Shown here: positions 35,285 to 42,964 of the stretch, piece after piece
Position numbering within the stretch: position 1 is the stretch's first letter
How the letters are laid out: every line of letters starts with the position of its first letter
NCBI GenBank assembly: GCA_024637155.1
Contig: JAGXFR010000044.1
Location: 1-49,938 of the forward strand
Direction of reading: 5' to 3'
Source of the DNA: Burkholderiaceae bacterium
GTDB taxonomy: Bacteria > Pseudomonadota > Gammaproteobacteria > Burkholderiales > Burkholderiaceae_E
Length of the DNA stretch: 49,938 bases
Made by a program: the position numbers and the translations under genes
The notes under the pieces: model-generated
Told to the model about the DNA's origin: nothing
Seen by the model: only the letters and a program-made list of their open reading frames with translations
The model's database searches: none

Positions 35285-37828
35285 TCAGGCCTTCTGGATC
35301 TTGACGCCGGTGAAGCCACCGTTGCGCGCCGTCGAACCGCTCAGGCGATCGTAGTCCTCGACCAGGATTTCGTTGTTGTTGCCGCCGTGCGGAACTGCTT
35401 TCGCATAGTCCAGCGCAGCAACCCGGCCGTACGCCCAGTGACCCTGGCCGTAGGCCTTGGCAACCGTTCCCGGACGCACGCCTTCCCAGAGCCGGGCCTT
35501 GACGACGATCGATCCGGATATCGAAGAAACCTTGACCTTGTCGCCGGTCTTGATCCCGAGCTTGGCGCCGTCGATCGGGTGGATCTTGATCACGTCGTCC
35601 CACGACACATCGCCGGCGTCCACCTTCTTGAACTCCTGGAACCAGACGGTGTTCTGCGAGCGGCCCTCGCGGTTCAGCCGCGACTTGTAGTCGATGAAGT
35701 CGAACGGATACTCGGCCACGCTGCCGTGGCGCTTGGGCGGTTCGTAGTGGGGCAGGAAGGCCAATTCACCGCGCGCCACGTAGCCGGTCACCGTCATGAT
35801 GTCGTCGACCGTGGTCTCGTACTTCTTGGCGTGATCGAGCAGGCCCTTCTTGAAGGTCTCGCTGTAGAACTCGAATTTCTTCGTCGCGGTGTTGAACTTG
35901 CCGCCCCAGCCCTTCTTGAAAGAATACTTCGCCGTGTTGTAGATGCCTTTCTTCTTGAACTCGGCCCAACCGGCGATCTGGTCGCCCTTGATCGGCGTCT
36001 TGGGCATCCAGAGCGGCGCGCTGGTCATCTTGGCCGCGATCTCGGTGAATTCGCGCTCGTTGGCCGGCAATTTGCCCGTTTCCGGATCCTTGAACTCCTT
36101 CGAGTAGTAGTCGAAGAGGTTCGGAAAGCCGCGCTCCTTCAACTTCGCGGCGAGCAACCACACCACCTCGGTCTCTTCCTGCTTGACATCCCAGAGGCGC
36201 TTCGCGACCGGCTGCTGAATGGTTGCGTAACCGCTCAGGTTGCCGTTGTTGGTGACGATCGACGTTCCTTCGGCCGAGTTGAAGGTGGAGGGGAGCACCA
36301 CATCGGCAAACTGCGTCATCTCCGAAGCATTGGTGACCATGTGCACGAAGAAGGTCTTCGAGAGCGCCTGGTCCCAGCGCTGCGGATTGGCCGCCGAATG
36401 ATTGAAGTTGGTCCACGACGAGATCATCAACTTGATCGCGTCCGGGTTCTTCAGCATCCCGGTCGCGACGTAGTTGGTGACCACGCCGTTGCCGGACTTT
36501 GCGCTGGTCATCGCCGGCATGTCCTTCGCGCCGCGACTGTCGACCTTCTTCTCCTTGCCGCCCTTCTTGGCGATCTCGTCGAGATAATCGTCGTACTTCG
36601 GGAACTTCGCGACCGGTACGCTGTTGGTCTGCAGCACGCCGCCCTCGACGTCGATCGAGCCAAGCAGGCCGTTGAGCGCGTGAACCGCCATGGAGGCATA
36701 GGTGCCGCGCGGGTTCATCCCCACACCGGGGCCCATCCAGACGCAGCTCTTCGGCGCCGCCTTGGCCATCGCCCGGGCCACGCGCACGGTCTGCGCGGCG
36801 GGGATGAGCGTGTGGCCTTCGGCCCAGGTCGGCGTCTGGTCCTTCAGGACCAGGTTCCACCACTTGACGAGCCCGTGGGTTTCCTTCTCGACGAAGGCCG
36901 CTTCGTCGACCATCTGGCCGGCAACGAACAGGTTCTTGCCGTCCTTGAAATCGCCGACAAATTCGCGGTTCCACGTGCCTTCCGTCAGGATCACGTGCGC
37001 CATGGCGCCGGCCAGCGCGCCGTCGGTGCCCGGCTTGATCGGCAGCCACTCGTGCGATTTGGCCGCCGACGTGGACATGTGCGGATCCACCGTGACCACG
37101 GTACCGCGAGCGAGAATCTCACCGAAACGCGCGATCGTGTGCGGCAACTTGCGGTTGGCCGACAGCGGGTCGCAGCCCCAGATCACCACGCAGTTTGCGT
37201 TGTTCAGGTCATAGTCGCGGTAACCGAAGAAGCCCTGGGTCATGCCGGGGCCCATCTTCTCGGCTTCGGCGCAGATCGCGCTGTGCGAATAGGAGTGCGG
37301 CGAGCCGAATACCTTGAGCAGCGTGCCGTAGAGCAGGGCCTCGGAGGTAGCCGAGTAACGCCCGCGCATGTAGCCGACCTTGTGCGATTCGCCGGCCTTG
37401 CGCAGTTCCATCATCTTGTCGGCAACGATACCGAGCGCTTCGTCCCAGCTGATGGGCACGAATTTCGGATCCACACCACGCCCCTTGGCGGGGTTGGTGC
37501 GTTTCATCGGACCCTTGATCCGGTCCGGATCGTACATTTGTTGCGGAATCAGGTGTCCCTTCGGGCACACGTAGCCCAAGTTGGTCCCGCTCAGCGGGTT
37601 GCCGCGCACGCGGGTAATCCGCCCGTTCTGCGAGAACAACTGGATTGCGCACCACTGGGTGCAGCCCTGGCAGGCGGTCGCCACCCACTCCCCCTTGGCG
37701 GGGCTCGCGGCCAGCGCCTTGCGGACCTCCATCGCACTCTTGGCGGGCTGGGCTCGCGGTACACCGGCCACCAGCACGCCGCCGGCGGCGGCCGAGGCCT
37801 GTATGAAGGATCGCCGTGTCAGTTTCAT
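35285..37828 (-). CDS. Tat-exported molybdopterin oxidoreductase, catalytic subunit (DMSO reductase family)
   Basis: A bis-MGD enzyme of 847 aa. Twin-arginine signal TRRSFIQASAAAGGVLVAG at the N-terminus. [4Fe-4S] ligands C53-x2-C56-x3-C60-x27-C88. The likely Mo ligand is C186 in SHSAICAEA, which places it with the Cys-ligated polysulfide, thiosulfate, arsenate or phenylacetyl-CoA oxidoreductase branches rather than the Ser or Asp types. C-terminal MGD-binding domain includes HPIDGAKLGIKTGDKVKV. The true start is the ATG at 37828. Substrate unassigned. The alpha/beta sizes resemble those I recall for phenylacetyl-CoA:acceptor oxidoreductase (PadBC), a weak hint only. No NrfD-type or cytochrome anchor is encoded nearby. 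Confidence 0.9.
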   Translation of the reverse strand: MKLTRRSFIQASAAAGGVLVAGVPRAQPAKSAMEVRKALAASPAKGEWVATACQGCTQWCAIQLFSQNGRITRVRGNPLSGTNLGYVCPKGHLIPQQMYDPDRIKGPMKRTNPAKGRGVDPKFVPISWDEALGIVADKMMELRKAGESHKVGYMRGRYSATSEALLYGTLLKVFGSPHSYSHSAICAEAEKMGPGMTQGFFGYRDYDLNNANCVVIWGCDPLSANRKLPHTIARFGEILARGTVVTVDPHMSTSAAKSHEWLPIKPGTDGALAGAMAHVILTEGTWNREFVGDFKDGKNLFVAGQMVDEAAFVEKETHGLVKWWNLVLKDQTPTWAEGHTLIPAAQTVRVARAMAKAAPKSCVWMGPGVGMNPRGTYASMAVHALNGLLGSIDVEGGVLQTNSVPVAKFPKYDDYLDEIAKKGGKEKKVDSRGAKDMPAMTSAKSGNGVVTNYVATGMLKNPDAIKLMISSWTNFNHSAANPQRWDQALSKTFFVHMVTNASEMTQFADVVLPSTFNSAEGTSIVTNNGNLSGYATIQQPVAKRLWDVKQEETEVVWLLAAKLKERGFPNLFDYYSKEFKDPETGKLPANEREFTEIAAKMTSAPLWMPKTPIKGDQIAGWAEFKKKGIYNTAKYSFKKGWGGKFNTATKKFEFYSETFKKGLLDHAKKYETTVDDIMTVTGYVARGELAFLPHYEPPKRHGSVAEYPFDFIDYKSRLNREGRSQNTVWFQEFKKVDAGDVSWDDVIKIHPIDGAKLGIKTGDKVKVSSISGSIVVKARLWEGVRPGTVAKAYGQGHWAYGRVAALDYAKAVPHGGNNNEILVEDYDRLSGSTARNGGFTGVKIQKA

Positions 37829-38182
37829 TCCGTAATCTCCCTCTCTCCAAGGCAAGGACCGCCGGAATTCCCGGCGAGGACGTCAGCAATAGGGCGGGCC
37901 GAACATGCGCTTTACTCGGACGTAACCCTGATTAAGCAAGTGGTAATGCTACATTAACTTTAGTGTAGAACCAAATGGAAGCTTGTGTCTTTTAAATGAA
38001 TACTTACAGGGGCATCCACAGGCGTCAGGTCGTTCGCCCCGGGATCATGGCATTCGCGCGGTTGCTTCTTCAGACCGGACTTGGGGTGCGGGCCCTTTCG
38101 TGCAATAGTTGATGGCTGACGTGCCGGTGATTCGGCCGGTCGTTCGTGTCGTCGAAGTCGACAGGGGGTGGACCGAACGCAA
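37829..38182. other. 354-bp divergent regulatory region (molybdoenzyme / sigma factor)
   Basis: No gene seen. It is markedly AT-rich from about 37910 to 38010 compared with its surroundings and carries the 20-bp dyad at 37949-37968. Expected to hold the leftward molybdoenzyme promoter and possibly a rightward promoter for the ECF sigma gene. No FNR-consensus TTGAT-N4-ATCAA was found. Confidence 0.6.
37949..37968. promoter_or_regulatory. 20-bp near-perfect dyad, candidate operator
   Basis: CTACATTAA-CT-TTAGTGTAG: 9-bp arms with one mismatch and a 2-bp centre, 121-140 bp upstream of the molybdoenzyme ATG. The size and AT-rich setting fit a dimeric regulator site. The regulator is not identifiable from the window. 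Confidence 0.55.
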
Positions 38183-38737
38183 ATGAGCGTGCAAGCACAA
38201 TCCTTTGCCTGTGTGGTGCGCGCCTGGCAGTCCCATGAGCGCGAGCTGTTGCGCTACTTGGCGCGCCGCATGGCTGGCCAGGGCGCTGCCGAAGACGTCC
38301 TCCAGGAAGTCTTTGTGAAAGCCATGCGCGAGGGGGCTGGTTTCTGCGCGATCGGCCAGCCGCGCGCCTGGCTGTTTCAGGTTGCGCGCACCACCCTGAT
38401 CGATCATGTGCGCCGGGCCAAACCCACCGTCGAATGCCCGAACGACCTGCCGGCGATCGATCCGGACGAGCGTGCCCCGGTCGATGAACTGGACGCCTGC
38501 CTGGCGCGCAACCTGGCCGAGCTGTCGGCTGCGGACCGGGACATTCTCCGGGCGTGTGATCTTAAGAATCAGACCGTCCGCGACTTTGCCGCGCGCAACC
38601 GCCTGGGCCTCGCGGCCGCAAAGTCCCGCTTGCTGCGCGCCCGGCGGCGCCTGCGCGACGCGCTGGTGCAGAACTGCCGGGTGAGATTCGACGAAAGCGG
38701 GAAGGTGTGTTGCCACGTGCCCCGGGATCCTGCCTGA
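38183..38737 (+). CDS. ECF RNA polymerase sigma factor, SigZ-like
   Basis: A 184-aa sigma-70 family protein. Region 2: LLRYLARRMAGQGAAEDVLQEVFVKAM and PRAWLFQVARTTLIDHVRR. Region 4: SAADRDILRACDLKNQTVRDFAARNRLGL, then AKSRLLRARRRLRDAL. The tail NCRVRFDESGKVCC carries three cysteines, as in SigZ proteins, possibly redox- or metal-sensing. The ATG at 38183 is chosen; a GTG at 38168 is an alternative. The adjacent permease and thioredoxin-like genes are likely its targets (inference). Confidence 0.88.
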   Translation: MSVQAQSFACVVRAWQSHERELLRYLARRMAGQGAAEDVLQEVFVKAMREGAGFCAIGQPRAWLFQVARTTLIDHVRRAKPTVECPNDLPAIDPDERAPVDELDACLARNLAELSAADRDILRACDLKNQTVRDFAARNRLGLAAAKSRLLRARRRLRDALVQNCRVRFDESGKVCCHVPRDPA

Positions 38738-38819
38738 ATCCTTTTTCCCCTTTCCTCGTCTTCATGGGTGAGACGCCCGCGTAACGAGCTCCGCGAGCGG
38801 CAAACCGGAAGAGGGCGGC

Positions 38820-39856
38820 GTGACCCAAGTTCTGATGCACTGGCCAAAGCGAAGCCCACGATTTTTTCTGGTCGCGGCCGCGCTACTGTGGTGGGGCCTG
38901 TACGTAACCCTCATCCCGCTCTCCGAAGCCCTGGTGCGTGCGTTGCCCGTGTCCCGGGACAGTCATCTGGGCGGCTCGCTGCAATTCTTTTTCTATGACA
39001 CGCCCAAGGTCCTGATGCTCCTGACCGGCGTGGTCTTCGTCATGGGCATGATCAACAGCTACTTCACCCCGGAACGCACGCGCTCCTTGCTGGCAGGGCG
39101 CACCGAAGGCGTGGCCAACGTGATGGCCGCTTCGCTGGGCGTCGTGACTCCGTTCTGCTCCTGCTCGGCCGTACCGCTGTTCATCGGGTTCGTGCAGGCC
39201 GGCGTGCCGCTCGGGGTGACGTTCTCGTTCCTGATTTCCGCCCCGATGGTCAACGAAGTGGCCCTGACCCTGCTGTTTGGCTTGTTTGGCTGGAGGGTGG
39301 CAAGCCTCTACCTGGGACTGGGGCTCGGCATCGCCATCGCGGCCGGTTGGATCATTGGCCGGCTGAGGATGGAGGCCCATCTGGAAGACTGGGTGCGTGA
39401 CATGCCCAGGACATCGAGCGACTTCGAGGATGCCGGAATGAGCCTGGCCGAGCGGATTCAGGGTGGTTTGGCGGCGGTACGCGAGATCGTCGGCAAGGTG
39501 TGGCCGTACATCCTGGCCGGCATCGCACTGGGCTCGCTGATCCACGGTTACGTCCCGGAGGAGTTCATGACCTCGTTCATGGGTCGGGAGGCCTGGTGGT
39601 CGGTTCCCCTGGCGGTGATCATCGGCGTGCCCATGTATACCAACGCCGCCGGTGTCATGCCGATCGTCCAGGCGCTGCTGGCCAAGGGGACGGCCCTGGG
39701 CACCGTGCTGGCGTTCATGATGAGTGTGATTGCGCTCTCATTGCCGGAGATGATCATCCTGCCAAGGTACTCAAACTGCGTCTGATCGCCACCTTCGTCG
39801 GGGTGGTCGCCAGCGGGATCCTGCTCGTGGGTTATGTCTTCAACGCGGTTCTGTGA
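38820..39856 (+). pseudogene. DUF318/ArsP-type permease with a one-base frameshift near its 3' end
   Basis: A membrane permease of about 345 codons (UPF0718 family; relatives export organoarsenicals or other thiol-reactive compounds). About eight helices, with TPFCSCSAVPLFIGF and GVPMYTNAAGVMPI. The first frame ends at 39785 as SLPEMIILPRYSNCV. The expected C-terminus KVLKLRLIATFVGVV...LFNAVL-like continues in the next frame to 39856. Adding one base after 39762 would restore a LRKVL junction. Either a true frameshift or a sequencing error. The GTG start at 38820 follows GAGGG. As read, the product loses its last helix. Confidence 0.85.
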
Positions 39857-39866
39857 GGAGAAGGGC

Positions 39867-40103
39867 ATGAAGGAGATCAAGGTACTGGGCAGCGGTTGCG
39901 CCAACTGCCGGAACACCATTGCGCTCATCGAGCAGGTGGCGCAGGCGCGCGGCCTGACGCTGAGCGTCATGAAGGTCGAGGAACTGCGCGACATTGCGGC
40001 CTATGGCGTCATGCGCACGCCGGGCGTGGTGATCGACGGCAAGGTCGTGCACGCCGGGGGCGTTCCCAGCCGGGACCAGATCGAGCTCTGGCTGGCCTGC
40101 TGA
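39867..40103 (+). CDS. Thioredoxin-like mini-redoxin (TM0996/MTH895 family)
   Basis: A 78-aa redox protein with the active site GSGCANC (CxxC at residues 11-14), MRTPGVVIDGKVVHAGGVP (cis-Pro region) and QIELWL. The small size is typical of the family found next to DUF318 permeases. GAGGAGAAGGGC precedes the ATG. It begins 10 bp after the permease C-terminus, supporting a permease-redoxin operon. Confidence 0.92.
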   Translation: MKEIKVLGSGCANCRNTIALIEQVAQARGLTLSVMKVEELRDIAAYGVMRTPGVVIDGKVVHAGGVPSRDQIELWLAC

Positions 40104-40176
40104 GGAGTGGGCGGAGCAAGAGGGCGCCGATGGTCTGGATTTGCTTGTCGGGAGAGCCTGTCGGGGTCTCTCTTAC

Positions 40177-40204
40177 ATTGCGGGGAATGTATACCGCGTA
40201 AGCT
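40177..40204 (+). other. Left att site, degenerate XerCD dif-like site
   Basis: XerC-like arm ATTGCGGGGAA (40177-40187), centre TGTATA (40188-40193) identical to E. coli dif, then CCGCGTAAGCT, which matches the XerD arm poorly (4/11 to TTATGTTAAAT). Shares 16 of 17 bases with the right site across arm plus centre. Confidence 0.85.
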
Positions 40205-40221
40205 GCGAATCTAGTCTACTG

Positions 40222-40527
40222 TCAACCGGCCGGGAGCAAGCTCCGGCGCGGCTTCGCGCTTGACAGTAGCCAATCAAAACCCGCTGAAAGTTTCTCCTTG
40301 AGCGCAGCTGCTACGCGCTGCCAGGTGCCGCCTCGAATCTCGCCGAGCGTGGCCACCGGATCGAGTCCCAGGTAGACCGCCAGTTCGGCAATCACCTTGT
40401 CGGGCATTGGCTCTTTTTCGTGCTTCCAGAGGCTAATCCTGGTCTCCGGGTGGTGGGTTGCCTGTGCAAGGGATCGACCGGTTCCAGCCTTTTCGATGGC
40501 GCGGACAACGAGTTCTTGTTGACGCAT
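40222..40527 (-). CDS. Phage repressor-like XRE/HTH protein
   Basis: A 101-aa protein with an N-terminal helix-turn-helix (RAIEKAGTGRSLAQATHHPETRISLWKHEKEPMP) and a short C-terminal region with hydrophobic and Trp residues. It is leftmost in the prophage and transcribed away from the phage operon, with dyad operators directly upstream of its start. Likely the lysogeny repressor of rightward phage transcription. Confidence 0.8.
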   Translation of the reverse strand: MRQQELVVRAIEKAGTGRSLAQATHHPETRISLWKHEKEPMPDKVIAELAVYLGLDPVATLGEIRGGTWQRVAAALKEKLSAGFDWLLSSAKPRRSLLPAG

Positions 40528-40538
40528 GATTTTGATCC

Positions 40539-40574
40539 TCGTAAATTACGAATCTCGTAGGTCTCTGATCTACG
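40539..40574. promoter_or_regulatory. Tandem operator dyads in the phage control region
   Basis: TCGTAAATTACGA at 40539-40551 is a perfect palindrome around one base. CGTAG (40556-40560) and CTACG (40570-40574) form a second dyad with a 9-bp centre. They begin 12 bp upstream of the repressor ATG, in an AT-rich patch, as expected for autorepressor sites controlling divergent promoters. Confidence 0.65.
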
Positions 40575-40658
40575 GAAGTTCGATGGTACCTGCACCGCCC
40601 GGAAAGCACCATGCCTCGTCATCTAGCTGTGTGGGTCACCTCTGCAACAGACGCCGAA

Positions 40659-40712
40659 CTGGGGCGGGCGGCGAGCGCCGCGCGCCAGCGCGGCGCGCAG
40701 CGCCCGCCCCAG
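40659..40712 (+). other. 54-nt GC-rich two-stage hairpin, candidate phage packaging signal or origin
   Basis: Outer perfect 12-bp stem CTGGGGCGGGCG / CGCCCGCCCCAG (40659-40670, 40701-40712), a 4x4 internal loop, then an inner perfect 9-bp stem GCGCCGCGC / GCGCGGCGC (40675-40683, 40688-40696) with a 4-nt loop. Filamentous phages carry such large hairpins in their intergenic region as packaging signals and replication origins. It is not followed by a T-run. Confidence 0.7.
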
Positions 40713-40759
40713 GGCGCGTGTCCTTCCTTCATCTTTTCAATCCCTCAGGAGTAATTGCA

Positions 40760-41068
40760 ATGCGAGCAATCGTAATTGGCGTCAAGCGCATGTCTGGCAT
40801 CGGGAAAGAATCGGGGAATTCGTACGACATGGCGCGATTGATCTGCATCGCGCCTATCGATGCGGTCAATAACGCATCGCTGCGCATCGAGGGGTTCGGC
40901 TTCGAACCCGCCGAAATCGAATTGGCTCCCGAAGCCATCGGGCAATTCGCGGGGATCAAGTTCCCGGCGGAATTGGAGTTGAAAGAAGAGGCGCGGGCGC
41001 GGCGTGGCCAATTCGTCATGTACATCGTCGGACTGGAGCGTCCAGTTGTGGCGAAGGCGGTGGCGTGA
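40760..41068 (+). CDS. Filamentous phage ssDNA-binding protein (pV-like)
   Basis: A 102-aa protein that would coat phage ssDNA and control the replication switch. It begins MRAIVIGVKRMSGIGKESG and continues YDMARLICIAP, resembling ssDNA-binding proteins of Xanthomonas/Pseudomonas filamentous phages. CAGGAG precedes the ATG. The N-terminus is ATG 40760; an in-frame upstream extension is spurious. Its stop overlaps the next GTG (GTGA). Confidence 0.75.
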   Translation: MRAIVIGVKRMSGIGKESGNSYDMARLICIAPIDAVNNASLRIEGFGFEPAEIELAPEAIGQFAGIKFPAELELKEEARARRGQFVMYIVGLERPVVAKAVA

Positions 41069-41277
41069 GCTCCGGGTACGTCGTGAAGATCGGTAGCGAC
41101 CTGGTCGACGCTGCAGCTCGAGCGGCAAGGGTCACCCCGGAGGTTTTCATCGCTTCGGCGGTGGCCGATGCGTTGCGCAAGGAGTTGGATCTGGACTTTG
41201 CTTGGGTCCAGTGCGGCAACGAAATCGGATCATCGAGCCGCGCTTGGAGGCCGGAGCGGGTCCAGGCCAACGGATAA
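41065..41277 (+). CDS. Small phage protein of unknown function
   Basis: 70 aa from a GTG overlapping the ssDNA-binding gene's stop. It reads MSSGYVVKIGSDLVDAAARAARVTP, with a helix-rich centre (VFIASAVADALRKELDLD) that might be a ribbon-helix-helix-like or oligomerising element. No family recognised. Overlap and position make it a genuine phage gene. Confidence 0.65.
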   Translation: MSSGYVVKIGSDLVDAAARAARVTPEVFIASAVADALRKELDLDFAWVQCGNEIGSSSRAWRPERVQANG

Positions 41278-41350
41278 GTAACACTTGTCCGATTTGTCTC
41301 ATTTTGAAACAAAGCACTGTTCGGGTATCCAGTAGTTCGGCGGGGGAGCG

Positions 41351-42340
41351 ATGTCACATGGCGCGGTCTTTATCGATTGGATCACCGTTTCTCAGTTTCA
41401 TCCGCAAGGGGGGCTCCCCGTCCTCGTCGCCGGGGTCACGGTCTGGTATGACGCCTTCGGAAATGCGCGTTTTGAGCGTGCTCGCGCCGCGAGCATCGGC
41501 GGCTCTTACGACACGGCAGTGCGTGTGCAATGCGATGGTTTCCGTGTTTACCTCTCCGGAAACGTCGGCCGGTTTGCTCGTCAAGACAACCTTTTCAATC
41601 ATGGATGGGCGGGCACTCTCAGGCAGTGCAATCGAATTCTGTTGGGTCTCGGTCTCCCTCCTTTCACAAATAGTTTCCGGGCTGCCGATGGAACAGAAAC
41701 GCGGGGTGCGGTCGTATCGCGTATCGACCTTACAGCAAATTACGCTGCCGGTAATGAATCGCGAGCCCGGGCGGTTATCCGTTGGCTCACGGCTCGATCT
41801 ATTTCCCGAATGAAGCGGGGGCATCATGGCGATGATTCAGTTTGGTTTGTCAATTCCCGGCGCATGGTCAAGGCTTACATCAAGCATTTGGAGATGGTGG
41901 CCCACGGTGCGAGCTGTGACGAGTTCGTCGTCGACTGGGCGAGGGGGCAGGGCGTTGTCCGGGTGGAGGTTGAAATGCGTAAACGATCACTATCAGAGGA
42001 GGGGTTACAAGACCTCCATGCGGTCTCCGATGAAAAACTCGCCGAGCTTTTCTTCGCGGAGACTGACGTACTTCGAGCCGTGGACTTTGACGATGGTCCC
42101 GACTTTCTCGCGTCGCTGCCCGTCCGGTCTCGTGCCTACGCTGCGGCATGGATGGGTGGGCAGGATGTGCACGCGCTTGCGAGTCGGGCGACGCTCTGGC
42201 GGCATGCACGAGTTCTCCGAGAGTACGGGTTGAACATCATGGAGGCGCGTTGTTTAAGTGCGTTCCCCGTGCGGGTGCGCGTTATCGATCTGGTGGCGCT
42301 TGAGCGGCCGGATTGGTATGACTTGAGCGAGGCTGCGTGA
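41351..42340 (+). CDS. Phage replication initiation protein (gene II/RstA-like)
   Basis: A 329-aa protein. The N-terminal half resembles the Phage-X/CRI replication region (MSHGAVFIDWITVSQFHPQGGLPVL, GFRVYLSGNVGRF, SRIDLTANYAAG) and the C-terminal half has VEVEMRKRSL and RSRAYAAAWMGGQDV. It would nick the double-stranded form to start rolling-circle replication. GGGGGAGCG precedes the ATG. Its stop overlaps the next ATG (TGATG). Confidence 0.82.
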   Translation: MSHGAVFIDWITVSQFHPQGGLPVLVAGVTVWYDAFGNARFERARAASIGGSYDTAVRVQCDGFRVYLSGNVGRFARQDNLFNHGWAGTLRQCNRILLGLGLPPFTNSFRAADGTETRGAVVSRIDLTANYAAGNESRARAVIRWLTARSISRMKRGHHGDDSVWFVNSRRMVKAYIKHLEMVAHGASCDEFVVDWARGQGVVRVEVEMRKRSLSEEGLQDLHAVSDEKLAELFFAETDVLRAVDFDDGPDFLASLPVRSRAYAAAWMGGQDVHALASRATLWRHARVLREYGLNIMEARCLSAFPVRVRVIDLVALERPDWYDLSEAA

Positions 42341-42426
42341 TGGAACTCACTTATGAGCTGGCGGTCGATTTGGTGGGGGTGATCATGTTCGCGTTGGGTG
42401 CGATTACCGGAGCGCTGCGGCTATGA
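42340..42426 (+). CDS. 28-aa phage membrane peptide
   Basis: MELTYELAVDLVGVIMFALG, then AITGALRL: one transmembrane helix in 28 residues, the size of the small minor coat proteins (pVII/pIX-like) of filamentous phages. Overlaps the replication gene by 1 bp and the next ORF by 4 bp (ATGA). Confidence 0.65.
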   Translation: MELTYELAVDLVGVIMFALGAITGALRL

Positions 42427-42575
42427 CGATGACTCCTGCGCTCGTGGACGGGCTGAAAACCTTCGGCTTGGCGCTCGGAGGTGTGTTGATTTTGGTGGTC
42501 ATCGTTGGGGCGCTTTTGATCGCTCTTGGCACGGTGGCCGACGATGTGGGGAACTTCGCGGGGAAGGATCGATGA
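42423..42575 (+). CDS. 50-aa phage membrane protein (pVII/pIX-like candidate)
   Basis: Short N-terminus MTMTPALVDGLKTFG, one strong transmembrane helix (about 16-37, GGVLILVVIVGALLIALG), and a polar tail DDVGNFAGKDR. Overlaps its neighbours by 4 bp on both sides, which argues for translational coupling and a real gene. Possible minor coat or assembly protein. Confidence 0.65.
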   Translation: MTMTPALVDGLKTFGLALGGVLILVVIVGALLIALGTVADDVGNFAGKDR

Positions 42576-42679
42576 GTGCCGCGACGATCGGATTTATGCT
42601 CGGCTGCTGGTGCGTTGGCTACGGCATGACGAGGGGCTGGAAGATGCTCGCGGATTTCGTCCGCGAGTCCACGGGGTAG
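42572..42679 (+). CDS. 35-aa phage protein
   Basis: MSAATIGFMLGCWCVGYGMT, followed by RGWKMLADFVRESTG. A short hydrophobic Gly/Cys-rich N-terminal helix and an amphipathic C-terminus, similar in shape to pVII/pIX minor coat peptides. ATG overlaps the preceding stop (ATGA). Confidence 0.6.
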   Translation: MSAATIGFMLGCWCVGYGMTRGWKMLADFVRESTG

Positions 42680-42738
42680 TGCGGCATGGGGCCAAACGCG
42701 GGCGCGGTGTTCAGCGTCGAATGGTTGGAGTTTCTATC

Positions 42739-42948
42739 ATGAAAATCCTTCAGAAAATTGCGGCCGCTGTCATGGGTCTGTTTGCTTCGGCGGCTGTGTT
42801 CGCACAGTCGGCGGGGGAAGCGGTATTCACCAGCCTGACGGCTGACGCAACGAGCCTGATCGCGCTTGGCTACGCCCTCTTGGGTCTGGTCCTTGCCGGT
42901 ACGCTCGGTTACAAGCTGGTGAAGAAAATCACCAGTCGGGCTACGTAA
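42739..42948 (+). CDS. Major coat protein (pVIII-like) precursor
   Basis: A 69-aa precursor. Signal peptide of about 22-23 residues (MKILQKIAAAVMGLFASAAVFA). The mature part of about 46 aa has an acidic or neutral N-terminus (QSAGEAVFTSLTADA), a transmembrane helix (about 39-58) and a basic C-terminus KLVKKITSR that would face DNA. This is the standard inovirus major coat layout and close to Pf1 size. GGAG lies 8 nt before the ATG. A terminator follows, as after gene VIII of Ff phages. Confidence 0.9.
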   Translation: MKILQKIAAAVMGLFASAAVFAQSAGEAVFTSLTADATSLIALGYALLGLVLAGTLGYKLVKKITSRAT

Positions 42949-42964
42949 GGTCCGTGTCGCGTTT

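Noticed and set aside
35168..37957. 929-aa plus-strand open frame
   Set aside because: Antisense to the molybdoenzyme alpha subunit, which shows a full set of cofactor motifs.
37829..38182. FNR box controlling the molybdoenzyme
   Set aside because: No TTGAT-N4-ATCAA-like sequence; only the unrelated 20-bp dyad is seen.
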